From Chryseobacterium joostei (GTDB lineage: Bacteria; Bacteroidota; Bacteroidia; Flavobacteriales; Weeksellaceae), in assembly GCF_003815775.1 (NCBI RefSeq), contig NZ_CP033926.1, positions 4,464,001 to 4,528,000 of the forward strand: a stretch of 64,000 nt of DNA, read 5' to 3'. This document shows positions 25,055-33,651 of this stretch, in pieces. The notes under the pieces are model-generated. The model saw nothing but the letters and a program-made list of their open reading frames with translations, was not told the DNA's origin and ran no database searches. A program made the translations under genes and the position numbers. How positions within the stretch are numbered: the stretch's first letter is position 1; every line of letters starts with the position of its first letter.

Positions 25055-26656
25055 TTATCTGCTGTAATATTGTATTTGCATCTCTTTCGGATACTTTACT
25101 TCATAAGAGAAGCCAATCTTTTCAGAACCTCCGGAACTGATCTTCTTGTTCCAAAGAATACTTCCTGTTTTTTCATCAAGACTTCCACCACCTAGATCTA
25201 TCGTTTTTACCATAATCTTGGAGTTTTCACTGATTGGCAGTTGATCCAGAACTTCCAGTTCAATGCTTTCCTTGGTGTTATTTCGGATGCTTATCTGGTA
25301 AGATTCAGTTTCCCATTTATTAGAATTCATTGACTTTTGAGAGGTTTTGTCTTCCAGCTTGATTCTTTTCACTGTAATTCTTTCATCTACACCAAGGGAG
25401 ATTGGGAACTCATCTTTTACATAATTGCTGGTAATATTGGTTTTCCCGATATAATTATCTTCAAAGTAAATATTGGCCTCGCCGTTGATAAGGTTGAGGT
25501 TCTGCCAGTTTTTTACAAAAGCCATCAGGAATACCTGATTATTAACCTTTGGAACTGTATGGTATTTGTAGGTGGCGTCAATTTGTTTTTTATCCAGAAT
25601 AACATATTGTTCTTTCTCCTGACTTAGAATCGTTTGATTGTAATTCAGTTCATAGATTACATTCATTTGGTTATCATAAACAGAAGCAATAGGAACCTGA
25701 CTTGGCCTTGCTACGGCATCCTCTCTCATTTGATAGGCATTTACTTCTGCTGCTTTGTTTTTTAACTGGTAGCCAGAAATCTCCTGCATTGGATTGTGAC
25801 CTGTATATTCTGCAACATAGAGCGGAGAAAGGATAGGTCTGTCCTGATTGTATGATGGTCTGTAAGTAGATACAAACAATTTTATATTTTTCCAGTCCTG
25901 TCCGGTTTTTTGGTAGATTTTCCCTTTGTAAACCATTTCGAGAGGCTTCTTTACAGACTCAGCGCGTAGATCATAGGATGGTACCCAGCCAGCATCAGAA
26001 ACAATATAGCTTACCCCAAGATTCAGACTGGTATCATTATCTGCAAGAATTTCAAGCAAAAGCTCTTTTCTGTTGGTGTTTTTATGAGTTTGTTCCTCGC
26101 CAGCCTGCTTGTTGAGCTTTGCAATACTTTCATCCAGAACAAACTTCTGCTCGTTCAGTAAAAATACTTGATTATCAATTTCCAGCATTCTTTTTCTGTA
26201 GAATTCCGTAAGCTTAATGAGCTGCTCCTGCGGTGTAGATTTATCATTGGTAGATACTTTTAAATTATCATTAATGATATTCTGCTCCCCGGTAAGGTTC
26301 TTAACCTGAATATTCAATAGGTTTACTTGTCTTTGAAGCTTTTTTCTTTCATCATCAAGTTTCTTTTCACCATCAGATAATTCATCATTTTTCAAAAAAT
26401 TACTTTGAGGGGTGATCGAAAGAAGAGTGGTGTTTTTTTCAAGATTAATTTTATAGGTATTTTCATCCAGGTCATTGGGAAGGTTTACAATCCTTACCAT
26501 ATTTCGGCCTTTCTGAAGACTTACATTGGTACTTCCAAAGACTTTTGCGCCCTGAAGAAATACTGTGGCCTGTTTTACATCAATTTCCTTTTTTATTTCC
26601 TGTGCCTTTAGGAAAGCAACCGAAAATGTAATGAGTATTAAAAAATAGCGTTTCAT
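25055..26656 (-). CDS. MuiA-type protein with DUF4140 and DUF4139 domains
   Basis: The 533-residue protein has a signal peptide (MKRYFLILITFSVAFLKAQ), then the N-terminal DUF4140 region (TVFLQGAKVFGSTNVSLQKG, residues 31-50), a coiled-coil (about residues 90-190) and a C-terminal DUF4139 domain (about residues 205-530). This is the mucoidy inhibitor MuiA family, secreted envelope proteins of unclear biochemical role that are often found in Bacteroidota. A direct-repeat pair at 26716-26745 lies 60 bp upstream of the start and matches those of two other genes nearby, so the gene appears to belong to a regulon with the LytS/LytTR system. It ends at a strong terminator. Confidence 0.88.
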   Translation of the reverse strand: MKRYFLILITFSVAFLKAQEIKKEIDVKQATVFLQGAKVFGSTNVSLQKGRNMVRIVNLPNDLDENTYKINLEKNTTLLSITPQSNFLKNDELSDGEKKLDDERKKLQRQVNLLNIQVKNLTGEQNIINDNLKVSTNDKSTPQEQLIKLTEFYRKRMLEIDNQVFLLNEQKFVLDESIAKLNKQAGEEQTHKNTNRKELLLEILADNDTSLNLGVSYIVSDAGWVPSYDLRAESVKKPLEMVYKGKIYQKTGQDWKNIKLFVSTYRPSYNQDRPILSPLYVAEYTGHNPMQEISGYQLKNKAAEVNAYQMREDAVARPSQVPIASVYDNQMNVIYELNYNQTILSQEKEQYVILDKKQIDATYKYHTVPKVNNQVFLMAFVKNWQNLNLINGEANIYFEDNYIGKTNITSNYVKDEFPISLGVDERITVKRIKLEDKTSQKSMNSNKWETESYQISIRNNTKESIELEVLDQLPISENSKIMVKTIDLGGGSLDEKTGSILWNKKISSGGSEKIGFSYEVKYPKEMQIQYYSR

Positions 26657-26680
26657 CGTTTATTATTTTAAATTATGAAG

Positions 26681-26745
26681 TAAAATTACCCGTATTTAGC
26701 CCTGAAAATGGGGAAACTTGGTGAAGTGAAGCTTTCACTTGGTAA
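26681..26745 (-). promoter_or_regulatory. Predicted LytTR-type site A and -7 box, MuiA gene
   Basis: On the plus strand ACTTGGTGA (26716-26724), a 12-bp spacer and ACTTGGTAA (26737-26745) form a direct repeat with 21-bp period. The spacer includes arms of an AAGTGAA-GCT-TTCACTT dyad. On the minus strand a -7-like TAATTTTA (26681-26688) lies 27 bp from the site, exactly as at site B. The start codon at 26656 is 24 bp further on. Confidence 0.65.
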
Positions 26746-26760
26746 ACCTGATAATGGTAC

Positions 26761-26789
26761 AAAAAAAAACAGCCCCAAAAGGAGCTGTC
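26761..26789 (-). terminator. Terminator of the SIMPL gene
   Basis: ACAGCCCC and GGAGCTGT pair around AAAA with one mismatch, and the A run (26761-26769) becomes a T run on the minus strand. It lies 18 bp past the SIMPL stop codon and just before site A. Confidence 0.75.
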
Positions 26790-26806
26790 TTCTTAAATCT
26801 GTTATT

Positions 26807-27481
26807 TTAAAGGATTTCGTATCTCGTTTTGATACTGTATTTCAGTTTGATATTTTCTATATTGTCAAAGGAAATATCAGCAGAAGCATCGGCCATTTCC
26901 ATCTTTACATTGCTCATTCTGCCTTTATAGGCAACAGGCATCACCATGTCACTGGTGTAGTCTTCTATTTCTACAATCTCAATGGCATTTCCGGTCTTTT
27001 TACCCATGCTTTCCAACAGATAATCGGCTTTTTCCTTAGCGGCTTTTAAGGCGTTAATTTTTACTGCTTTTCTGAAGTCAGCAATCTTGGTATTCTTTAC
27101 CTCTGAAATGTTCAGGCTGCTTACCCATTTTTGGTTTAGGTCTTCAAAGATCTTGCTAATATTTGATTTTGCATTCGCCTTAAACTGATAGTTTTTAGAA
27201 AACTTTGCTGTTTTTGAATAGATATTCTGGTACATCGACTTGAATTTGATATCCTCGTTCTTTACGCCGGCACTCTTTAAAATATCAAACATCTTCTTTT
27301 CATTGTCTGCCAGATCATTTTTGTTATCTGCTTTTATTCCGATGCTGAAGATAATTTCATCCGGTTCTACTTCCATTTCGGCAACACCTGTCACCTCGAT
27401 TGCATTTTTCTTTACTTCCTGAGCGTTTACAAAACTTCCCAGCGTTAAAATTCCGATTAATAAAAAATGTTTCAATTTCAT
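26807..27481 (-). CDS. SIMPL (DUF541) domain-containing secreted protein
   Basis: The 224-residue protein has a signal peptide (MKLKHFLLIGILTLGSFVNAQ) followed by a single SIMPL domain with IEVTGVAEMEVEPDEIIFSI (residues 28-47) and the repeated beta-alpha pattern of the family, including a late KYSIKTRYEIL. SIMPL proteins are periplasmic or secreted and of unclear function; some bind partner kinases in eukaryotes. It is divergent from the histidine kinase gene and shares a promoter region in which both have a conserved 30-bp site, so it appears to be under control of that system. It has its own terminator. Confidence 0.9.
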   Translation of the reverse strand: MKLKHFLLIGILTLGSFVNAQEVKKNAIEVTGVAEMEVEPDEIIFSIGIKADNKNDLADNEKKMFDILKSAGVKNEDIKFKSMYQNIYSKTAKFSKNYQFKANAKSNISKIFEDLNQKWVSSLNISEVKNTKIADFRKAVKINALKAAKEKADYLLESMGKKTGNAIEIVEIEDYTSDMVMPVAYKGRMSNVKMEMADASADISFDNIENIKLKYSIKTRYEIL

Positions 27482-27512
27482 AATTTCCTGTTTTTAAGTT
27501 TAAATTCTGATG

Positions 27513-27577
27513 TAAAATTAGCCAGATCTGAAACTGAAAATCGGGAGACTTGGTGAAATGAAGCTTTCACTTGGTGA
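27513..27577 (-). promoter_or_regulatory. Predicted LytTR-type site B and -7 box, SIMPL gene
   Basis: ACTTGGTGA (27548-27556), a 12-bp spacer and ACTTGGTGA (27569-27577) repeat the layout of site A. The minus-strand -7-like TAATTTTA is at 27513-27520, again with a 27-bp gap, and the sequence beyond it (ACATCAGAATTTAAA here, ACTTCATAATTTAAA at site A) is conserved too. Confidence 0.65.
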
Positions 27578-27736
27578 GTTGTTGTGAAAAGAGTATCATA
27601 TTTAAAAATGTAAAAAGTAGGGATATGAAAGTAAGCTTTGCTTTAAGTATAAGAGGCTCATCTTTAATATAAATAATAAGGTATATAATAAAGTGTATTG
27701 GTGTTAAAATAATGATTGTTAGTATTTTACTAAGTG

Positions 27737-27803
27737 ACTTGGTGAAGTGAGGTTTTCACTTGGTAAGGAATGGGAGACGATACATAAAGTTTTAGTTACT
27801 TTG
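27737..27803 (+). promoter_or_regulatory. Predicted LytTR-type site C and -7 box, kinase gene
   Basis: ACTTGGTGA (27737-27745), a 12-bp spacer and ACTTGGTAA (27758-27766) form the third copy. The -7-like TTACTTTG (27796-27803, one mismatch to TAnnTTTG) lies 29 bp downstream, and the GTG start of the kinase is at 27823. Relative to the gene, the repeats face the opposite way from sites A and B, which is a weakness of the model or a sign that orientation matters little. Confidence 0.6.
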
Positions 27804-27822
27804 CAATAAAGATTCAAAGTCT

Positions 27823-29604
27823 GTGAAATTAGTTTTTAAAATATTGTTTATTTCAATGCTTGCTGTGGGAAATTTCCTTTCTGCACAGGATTCTACAAAG
27901 GTTTCACAAGTGTTGAAGTCTGCTGAAAAGCTAAAGAAAGCGGTGGATAAAAATGATGATAAGGCCATTGCCGATACGTATGTAGGAATGGCGGGTGATT
28001 ACTATAATCAGGGAAACTATGCTAAAAGTGAAGAATATTTAACCAAGGCTAAAGCTCTTTTTCAAAAGCTTAATGATAAAAAAAACCTTGAATCCGTTAC
28101 CAGAAAACTGGCCCAGTCACAGGAAAAACAGAATAAAATAACACCTGCCCTCAGCAATTACAGCATGGCGGCACAGATGAATTATAGTGAAAAAAGCAAG
28201 ACTGTAAATTCTAATGATGTGGCAAGGCTTTCTTCCCCGAAACCGGAACTTAGAGCAGAAGCTATTCAGGATAATATTAATATCAGTAAAAAAGAAAATG
28301 AGCAGGCTAGCGTAGCAGAGGGTTACAGTCAGTTGGCAGAGATCAATCTACAGCAGAAAGATATCAATAAGGCAGAAGAAAATTTGAATAACGCTTATAA
28401 AATTTCCAAAAAAGGAGCACCGCAACAGGCCTTGGCTATCAATCAAAAATTAACTGACCTTTATGTTGAAAATAAAAATTTTGACAAAGCTATTGAAGCT
28501 AAAAAGAAAGTTCTGAAAGAAGATTTTGTAAAGGAAAATTCACAGGAAAAGGTCAATCAGATTCAGGAGCTGGCGGATATTTATATTAAAAAGAATGATC
28601 CAAAAGAAGCGGTAGATTTATTGAAAAATGCCTACGGAATTGCGTTAGATAAAGGCCATACACTGGAAGCACAAAAGAGTGTGAAAAGATTGGACAGTTT
28701 GTATGCTATTTCAGGAAATACAAATGCTTCTGTTCAATTGTACAGAGATTTTCTGGAAAAACTTCCGAATCTGGTTTTGAAAGACAGAAGCCTTGTAGAT
28801 AATAAGATTCTGGAAGATACAGAGCAGAGAATTTCACAACTGGAAAAGGAAAAAGAACTGAAAGACGAATTGATTCGTAAGAAAAATGTCTTCAATTATG
28901 GTTTAATTGGAGCTTTGATTCTATTGACCGGTTTGGTTGTTTTTATTTTTAGAACGCTTAAAAAAGTTCAGACTAAGAATAAAAAAATTGCGCTACAGTC
29001 GCTTAGACGGGAAATGAATCCGCATTTTATCTTCAACAGTTTGAATAGCGTCAATCATTTCATAGCAACCAGTAATGAATTGGAGGCCAACCAATATCTT
29101 ACAAAATTCTCTAAGCTGATGCGCGGGGTGATGGAAAATTCTACGGATGATTTTATCCCTTTTCAACAAGAACTGGACCTTCTGCAAAATTATCTGGCTC
29201 TGGAAAAAACACGTTTTACAGATAAGTTTGATTATGAAATAGAGGTAGACGAAAGCTTGAATATGCACAGCCTGCAGGTTCCCGGAATGCTGGTACAGCC
29301 GTTTCTCGAAAATGCAATCTGGCATGGACTTCGGTATAGAACGGAAAAAGGTTTTTTAAAGCTCAGTTTTGAAAAAAATAATCAATATCTGAAAATTATT
29401 ATTGAAGACAACGGAATAGGAATTGAAGAAAGCAAAAAACAGAAAACCCAACATCAAAAGACGAGAGAGGGCAGAGGTATGAAAAATACGCTGGAAAGAA
29501 TCAAACTCTTGAATGATCTGTATAAAAAAGATATTACCTGCTCTGTAAAGGATAAAGAAAATAATAGTGGAGTTTTGGTGACCATTCAAATTAATCTGAT
29601 ATAA
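27823..29604 (+). CDS. TPR-containing LytS-type sensor histidine kinase
   Basis: The start is GTG at 27823, giving 593 residues with a signal peptide (MKLVFKILFISMLAVGNFLSAQ). TPR-like repeats fill about residues 25-300, followed by a coiled region, one membrane segment (about 357-377), a His_kinase (LytS-type) domain with REMNPHFIFNSLNS (phospho-acceptor His401), and an HATPase with FLENAIWHG near 495 and EDNGIGIEE near 527. It would phosphorylate the LytTR response regulator, encoded three genes downstream. Its own promoter region contains site C, so it may be autoregulated. The sensing surface is in the periplasm, made of TPR repeats; its ligand is unknown. Confidence 0.92.
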   Translation: MKLVFKILFISMLAVGNFLSAQDSTKVSQVLKSAEKLKKAVDKNDDKAIADTYVGMAGDYYNQGNYAKSEEYLTKAKALFQKLNDKKNLESVTRKLAQSQEKQNKITPALSNYSMAAQMNYSEKSKTVNSNDVARLSSPKPELRAEAIQDNINISKKENEQASVAEGYSQLAEINLQQKDINKAEENLNNAYKISKKGAPQQALAINQKLTDLYVENKNFDKAIEAKKKVLKEDFVKENSQEKVNQIQELADIYIKKNDPKEAVDLLKNAYGIALDKGHTLEAQKSVKRLDSLYAISGNTNASVQLYRDFLEKLPNLVLKDRSLVDNKILEDTEQRISQLEKEKELKDELIRKKNVFNYGLIGALILLTGLVVFIFRTLKKVQTKNKKIALQSLRREMNPHFIFNSLNSVNHFIATSNELEANQYLTKFSKLMRGVMENSTDDFIPFQQELDLLQNYLALEKTRFTDKFDYEIEVDESLNMHSLQVPGMLVQPFLENAIWHGLRYRTEKGFLKLSFEKNNQYLKIIIEDNGIGIEESKKQKTQHQKTREGRGMKNTLERIKLLNDLYKKDITCSVKDKENNSGVLVTIQINLI

Positions 29605-29614
29605 AAACACTCAC

Positions 29615-30340
29615 ATGAAAAAGAATATATCTCTGATAACGCTGATTATCTGTTTATTCTCCGGTATTTTATCCGGACAGGATTTCGATAGTACTCGGTT
29701 GAATAATATTCTGAAAAGTTTAAAATTAGATAAGACAAAAATCAAGGAAGAACTCTGTACTGAAAAGAAAATGCCCAATACAGAAGATTCCTATATTGCA
29801 GTCATTCCTGCCGTAGTACAGCAGGAAAATGATGATTATGTCTTTACAGTCCGGAATTATATTTTAATTACAGATGCTAATGGAACCATAAAGAATAAGT
29901 ATCTTGATCCAACAGAAATAAATTCTGATGCCATTAGTTTAAGAAGCTTTACAATTGATACCGGATTATATACTATTGGAACAAATATTCGCGCGTTTGG
30001 GGTGAAAGCAGATTTTGTAGGGAGCAGCAGACCTAATCCTTATGATTTAAGCACAATGTCCATGTATTATCCGGAAGGTAAAACTTTTAAGAAAGTTCTG
30101 GATCAGTTTACTATGGATTTATACAGTGGAGAATGGGATACGCGATGTAACGGAGAGTTTGAAGATAATCACTCCTATATTATACTAGAGCAATCCAAAA
30201 CCAATAATTTCACAGACCTTAAAATAAAAACGATTTCTGTTACTACAATAAACAAGGAAGTAAAAGGAGAATGTGAAAGTAAGGAAACATCAAAAACTTC
30301 CTATAAAATTCTGAAATTCAAAAACAGTTATTATCACTAA
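29615..30340 (+). CDS. Secreted protein of unknown function
   Basis: The 241-residue product has a signal peptide (MKKNISLITLIICLFSGILSGQ) followed by a compact mixed domain without a recognised motif. Two Cys residues in TRCNGEFE and ECESKE-type sequence suggest disulfides in the periplasm. It begins 10 bp after the kinase gene, so the two are co-transcribed. In this position it could be a signal or accessory factor for the periplasmic TPR sensor, but no sequence motif supports a particular role. Confidence 0.7.
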   Translation: MKKNISLITLIICLFSGILSGQDFDSTRLNNILKSLKLDKTKIKEELCTEKKMPNTEDSYIAVIPAVVQQENDDYVFTVRNYILITDANGTIKNKYLDPTEINSDAISLRSFTIDTGLYTIGTNIRAFGVKADFVGSSRPNPYDLSTMSMYYPEGKTFKKVLDQFTMDLYSGEWDTRCNGEFEDNHSYIILEQSKTNNFTDLKIKTISVTTINKEVKGECESKETSKTSYKILKFKNSYYH

Positions 30341-30468
30341 ATTTTTCATAGTAACAGTGCTTATCAAAGTATTGGTATTTTCGTTTGTGTTTTGAATTTT
30401 TATTATTTAATTGAGTTTTTTGTAACGAAATTTAGATAAAAACGTCTTATTAGGTAAAAACTAATCAG

Positions 30469-31176
30469 ATGGATTCTAATACTAAAATAGCAAGATGGGC
30501 AGGCCTTATTTATCTTGTCGTTGTCATAACTGGGCTTTTCAGTTTGATGTATGTACCTTCAAAACTGATTGAATGGGAAAATCCCAAACAGACTTTCAAT
30601 AATATTTCTTCTTCACGATATTTATTCAGTTTGAGTATTGCGAGCAGTATACTTTGCTATATGGCTTTTACTTTGCTCCCTTTGGTTTTGTATAAGCTCT
30701 TGAAAAATGTTAACGGAACTTATGCTAAACTGATGGTTATTTTGGCGCTTATCAGTGTGCCTATTTCTTTTATTAATCTTCAAAGTAAACTCTCAGTGCT
30801 TACGATTATAGATGCTGCTGATTATCTAAAAGTCTATAAAACAGAAGAATTACAAGCACAAGTCATGCTTTTGTTGAAAAATTACAATAATGGAATTCTG
30901 ATTGTTCAGATTTTCTGGGGGCTTTGGCTTTATCCCTTTGGTTATCTGGTGTACAAGTCTAACTTTTTGCCAAAGGTTTTGGGAGCCTTTTTAATGTTGG
31001 GTTGCTTGGGATATGTGATCAATGTTTTTGGAAGAATAACAATTCCTCAATTTTCCAGCTATGCAATATCAAGCTATATAACATTACCTGCTTCAATAGG
31101 AGAAATAGGAATATGCCTGTGGCTGCTGATTGTAGGCGTGAGAAGTAAATCTATTAATACTATTCATCAAAATTAA
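30469..31176 (+). CDS. DUF4386 domain-containing membrane protein
   Basis: The 235-residue protein has about six membrane segments. It opens with ARWAGLIYLVVVITGLFSLMY, the typical start of DUF4386 proteins, and later contains GLWLYPFGYLVYKS and GCLGYVINVFG, also in family positions. Function is unknown. It lies in the set of small genes between the LytS kinase and the LytTR regulator and may form part of their operon, although the 128-bp gap before it could hold its own promoter. Confidence 0.88.
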   Translation: MDSNTKIARWAGLIYLVVVITGLFSLMYVPSKLIEWENPKQTFNNISSSRYLFSLSIASSILCYMAFTLLPLVLYKLLKNVNGTYAKLMVILALISVPISFINLQSKLSVLTIIDAADYLKVYKTEELQAQVMLLLKNYNNGILIVQIFWGLWLYPFGYLVYKSNFLPKVLGAFLMLGCLGYVINVFGRITIPQFSSYAISSYITLPASIGEIGICLWLLIVGVRSKSINTIHQN

Positions 31177-31183
31177 TGCAACC

Positions 31184-31600
31184 ATGAACAAATCTACCCA
31201 ATTTGAAGACATCCAGGCAAATATCAAGATTATACTTGCCGGACTTTGGACCTCTGTTACGCTATGTTACTTATACGGTGATTACTTTGAGCTGTATGCC
31301 CCAGGAAAAACCCAGGGCCTTGTAGATGGTCATAATTTATTGAATTCTCCCCTGAATTTACTGATGGCTGCAGTCGTTTTAGCAATACCGGCTGTCATGG
31401 TATTTCTTTCCCTTATTTTGAAACCGGCTATCAATAGGATTCTCAATATAGTTTTCGGAATATTTTTTACTGTAGTGATGCTGCTTATTGGTATTTCATC
31501 CTTTTCAGAATGGTATCTATTCTATGTTTTCCTTGCAGCTGTAGAATGCATGATAACAATCTTGATAGTAGTATATGCCTGGAAGTGGAAAAGAGTATGA
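31184..31600 (+). CDS. Four-helix membrane protein, DUF6326-like
   Basis: The 138-residue protein has four membrane segments (about residues 17-35, 55-77, 84-105 and 112-133). The sequence LAGLWTSVTLCYLYGDYFELYAPG recalls the DUF6326 family, in which a conserved Leu-Trp start is followed by a Tyr-x-Tyr-x-Asp motif; this is a recollection, not a verified match. It follows the DUF4386 gene by seven bases, so the two are co-transcribed, and it precedes the LytTR regulator gene by 72 bp. Function is unknown. Confidence 0.7.
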   Translation: MNKSTQFEDIQANIKIILAGLWTSVTLCYLYGDYFELYAPGKTQGLVDGHNLLNSPLNLLMAAVVLAIPAVMVFLSLILKPAINRILNIVFGIFFTVVMLLIGISSFSEWYLFYVFLAAVECMITILIVVYAWKWKRV

Positions 31601-31672
31601 CACGTATTAGGAAAATTGTAGGGTTGATCAAATATCCCTAATTTGCATCTGCAATCTAATAGTTAAAACCTA

Positions 31673-32407
31673 ATGAAGATCAAAGCCGTAATCATAGACG
31701 ATGAAATCATAGCAAGAGAGGTCCTGAGAAGCTATATCACCAAATACTGTCCTCAGGTAGAAATTCTAGGTGAAGCAGAAAATATCAAGGAAGCCGTCCC
31801 TCTGATTGCCGAAAAGCAGCCACAATTGGTCTTTCTGGATGTAGAAATGCCCTTTGGAAACGCTTTTGACGTATTGGAAGCTACAAAGGAATTTTCTTAT
31901 GAAACAATCTTTATTACCGCATTTTCACAGTATTCTTTACAGGCTTTGAATAAGTCGGCAAGCTATTATATTCTAAAACCAATTGACATCCAGGAGTTGA
32001 TCCTTGCAGTAAACAAAGTTGCTGAAAGTCTTGAAAAGAAGGATGAACTTAATCGTAACAAAATTCTATTGGAGAACCTAAAGCTAAAACCAGAAAAACA
32101 GCAGCTTATTCTCCCGACTCTACAGGGATTTGATGTCGTAAAAACCGAAGATATTGTAAGACTTCAGGCGGATGGAAACTTTACGCAGGTTTATCTTACC
32201 GATGGCTCAAAGAAAATGGTGTGCCGCTTTTTAAAGCACTTTGATGATCTGTTGGAAAGTCCTTTTGTAAGAGTTCATCGTTCCCATATCATCAATACAA
32301 CCTTTGTAAAATCCTATCATAAAAGTGGAACCGTAATGCTGGCTGATGATACTGAAATTGAGGTTTCAGGAAGCTTTAAGGATAACTTTCTGAAAGTATT
32401 CTCATAG
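31673..32407 (+). CDS. LytTR-family response regulator
   Basis: The 244-residue protein has a receiver domain (about residues 1-120; Asp10-Asp11 acidic pair, phospho-acceptor Asp56 in LVFLDVEMPFG, Lys near residue 104 in YILKP) and a C-terminal LytTR DNA-binding domain (about residues 140-242) with RLQADGNFTQVYLTDG and FVRVHRSHIINTTFV, the hallmark motifs. LytTR proteins bind paired 9-bp direct repeats with a 12-13-bp spacer, which is exactly the layout of the three sites upstream. It is the predicted partner of the LytS kinase encoded at the head of this gene group. Confidence 0.94.
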   Translation: MKIKAVIIDDEIIAREVLRSYITKYCPQVEILGEAENIKEAVPLIAEKQPQLVFLDVEMPFGNAFDVLEATKEFSYETIFITAFSQYSLQALNKSASYYILKPIDIQELILAVNKVAESLEKKDELNRNKILLENLKLKPEKQQLILPTLQGFDVVKTEDIVRLQADGNFTQVYLTDGSKKMVCRFLKHFDDLLESPFVRVHRSHIINTTFVKSYHKSGTVMLADDTEIEVSGSFKDNFLKVFS

Positions 32408-32438
32408 AATTTATCGTTTCTTAACAGCCCAAAGGCAT

Positions 32439-32446
32439 TATTTTTG
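32439..32446 (+). promoter_or_regulatory. -7 box of the lipocalin gene
   Basis: TATTTTTG is a full match to TAnnTTTG, 35 bases before the ATG at 32482. No clear -33 element. Confidence 0.45.
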
Positions 32447-32481
32447 AAGTTTTTATCAGAATCACACAAAATATTTCTGTC

Positions 32482-33021
32482 ATGAAGACCTTTCATAAAA
32501 TTGTACTTCCCGTTTCCTTAGGAGCATTGGCATACATTGCCTTTCATTCGTATTCTGTTGGAATTCCAAAAGGAGCCGTTGCTGTGAAGAGTTTTGACAT
32601 TAAAAAATATCTCGGAAGATGGTATGAAATTGCCCGATTTGACTATAAATTCGAGAAAAATATGGATAATGTTACAGCAGAATACTCAGAAAATCCCGAT
32701 GGAACAGTTCTGGTGAGAAATAAAGGCTATAATTATGTAAAAAAACTGTGGAACGAATCCATTGGTGAAGCCAGATTCGTAAAGGATACAACCGAAGCCC
32801 GACTTAAAGTCTCTTTTTTTAAACCCATTTGGGCCGGATATAATGTCATAGATATAGACGAAGACTATCAGTACGCCTTGGTAGCCGGAAGCAGTCTTAA
32901 ATATTTGTGGATACTTTCCAGAACAACTACAATCCCTGAAAGTATCAGACAACGCTTTATTGAAAAAGCAAGAAAAATCGGCTATAATACAGAAGAATTG
33001 ATCTGGGTGAAACATACTTAA
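32482..33021 (+). CDS. Bacterial lipocalin (Blc-like)
   Basis: The 179-residue protein has a hydrophobic leader, then the lipocalin signature YLGRWYEIARFDYKFEKN (about residues 42-59), followed by beta-strand segments and the late (Y)ALVAGSS-LKYLWILSR motif. It matches the bacterial outer-membrane lipocalin family that binds fatty acids or lysophospholipids. Unlike the classic Blc it lacks an obvious lipobox Cys, so it is probably periplasmic or membrane-anchored by the uncleaved leader. It follows the LytTR regulator gene but has its own -7 box. Confidence 0.9.
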   Translation: MKTFHKIVLPVSLGALAYIAFHSYSVGIPKGAVAVKSFDIKKYLGRWYEIARFDYKFEKNMDNVTAEYSENPDGTVLVRNKGYNYVKKLWNESIGEARFVKDTTEARLKVSFFKPIWAGYNVIDIDEDYQYALVAGSSLKYLWILSRTTTIPESIRQRFIEKARKIGYNTEELIWVKHT

Positions 33022-33024
33022 ATG

Positions 33025-33067
33025 AAAAGGCAAAATCGTAAAATACATGATAACGATTTTGCCTTTT
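33025..33067. terminator. Bidirectional terminator
   Basis: A perfect 15-bp inverted repeat (33025-33039 with 33053-33067) with a 13-nt loop lies between the convergent lipocalin and DUF7832-like genes. Confidence 0.9.
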
Positions 33068-33073
33068 TAGTTT

Positions 33074-33547
33074 CTAACTTTGAATATATTCTTTCCATTC
33101 TTCAAAACGATGATCAATAACCTGCTTCATCAAATCATAATTCTCGTAGGTATCTTCAATGTGGTAGAACGTTTCGTATTCATAATCATTTTCTTCTGCT
33201 TTGGTATCAAAAAGATTAACGTAGTCATCAGCAAATGAGCTGTATTTATTACCAAAATCAGTGTCATCTGCGTAGTAATCCTTTGCAAAACTATTTCCCA
33301 GATCACTCAGGTCATATTCAGAGAATTTTCCGTCACAGAAATCCATAACGAATTCTGAACCAGTAATTTCTCTTCTTTTTACTTTTTCAATTTCCTCTTT
33401 TCCGTCTTCTTTTAATTCATTAGAAATAAGATCATTATTAATGCACCAGTTCAGAAACATTCCTGTATGGGTAGCCCCATTTTTTTCAGGAAGTTCTTTG
33501 GGAAAATCGCCACCATAATGCCATGAAGCATCATCATATTTAGACAT
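33074..33547 (-). CDS. DUF7832-like acidic protein
   Basis: The 157-residue protein opens with KYDDASWHYGGDFPKELP and then THTGMFLNWCINNDLIS, the start of a family I remember as DUF7832 and which is found in diverse bacteria; the family number is from memory. It is strongly acidic, with no signal peptide or membrane segment, and is probably cytoplasmic. Members are often encoded near toxins or as immunity-like proteins, but no toxin gene is adjacent here. A minus-strand -7 box lies 20 bases before the start. Confidence 0.8.
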   Translation of the reverse strand: MSKYDDASWHYGGDFPKELPEKNGATHTGMFLNWCINNDLISNELKEDGKEEIEKVKRREITGSEFVMDFCDGKFSEYDLSDLGNSFAKDYYADDTDFGNKYSSFADDYVNLFDTKAEENDYEYETFYHIEDTYENYDLMKQVIDHRFEEWKEYIQS

Positions 33548-33566
33548 AATTTTAACTAATTTTTGT

Positions 33567-33574
33567 CAAAAATA
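33567..33574 (-). promoter_or_regulatory. -7 box of the DUF7832-like gene
   Basis: CAAAAATA on the plus strand reads TATTTTTG on the minus strand, a full match. It ends 19 bases before the ATG at 33547. No -33 element seen. Confidence 0.45.
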
Positions 33575-33651
33575 GAAAAAATCAATTTATATTGCCACAG
33601 CCGCAGATTTTCCCGTCATTTGCAGAAGAATTTTTTTCAAGAAATTGATAT

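Noticed and set aside
26716..27766. Plain palindromic operator instead of LytTR direct repeats
   Set aside because: The central dyad AAGTGAA-GCT-TTCACTT is broken in sites B and C, while the ACTTGGT direct repeats are intact in all three copies.
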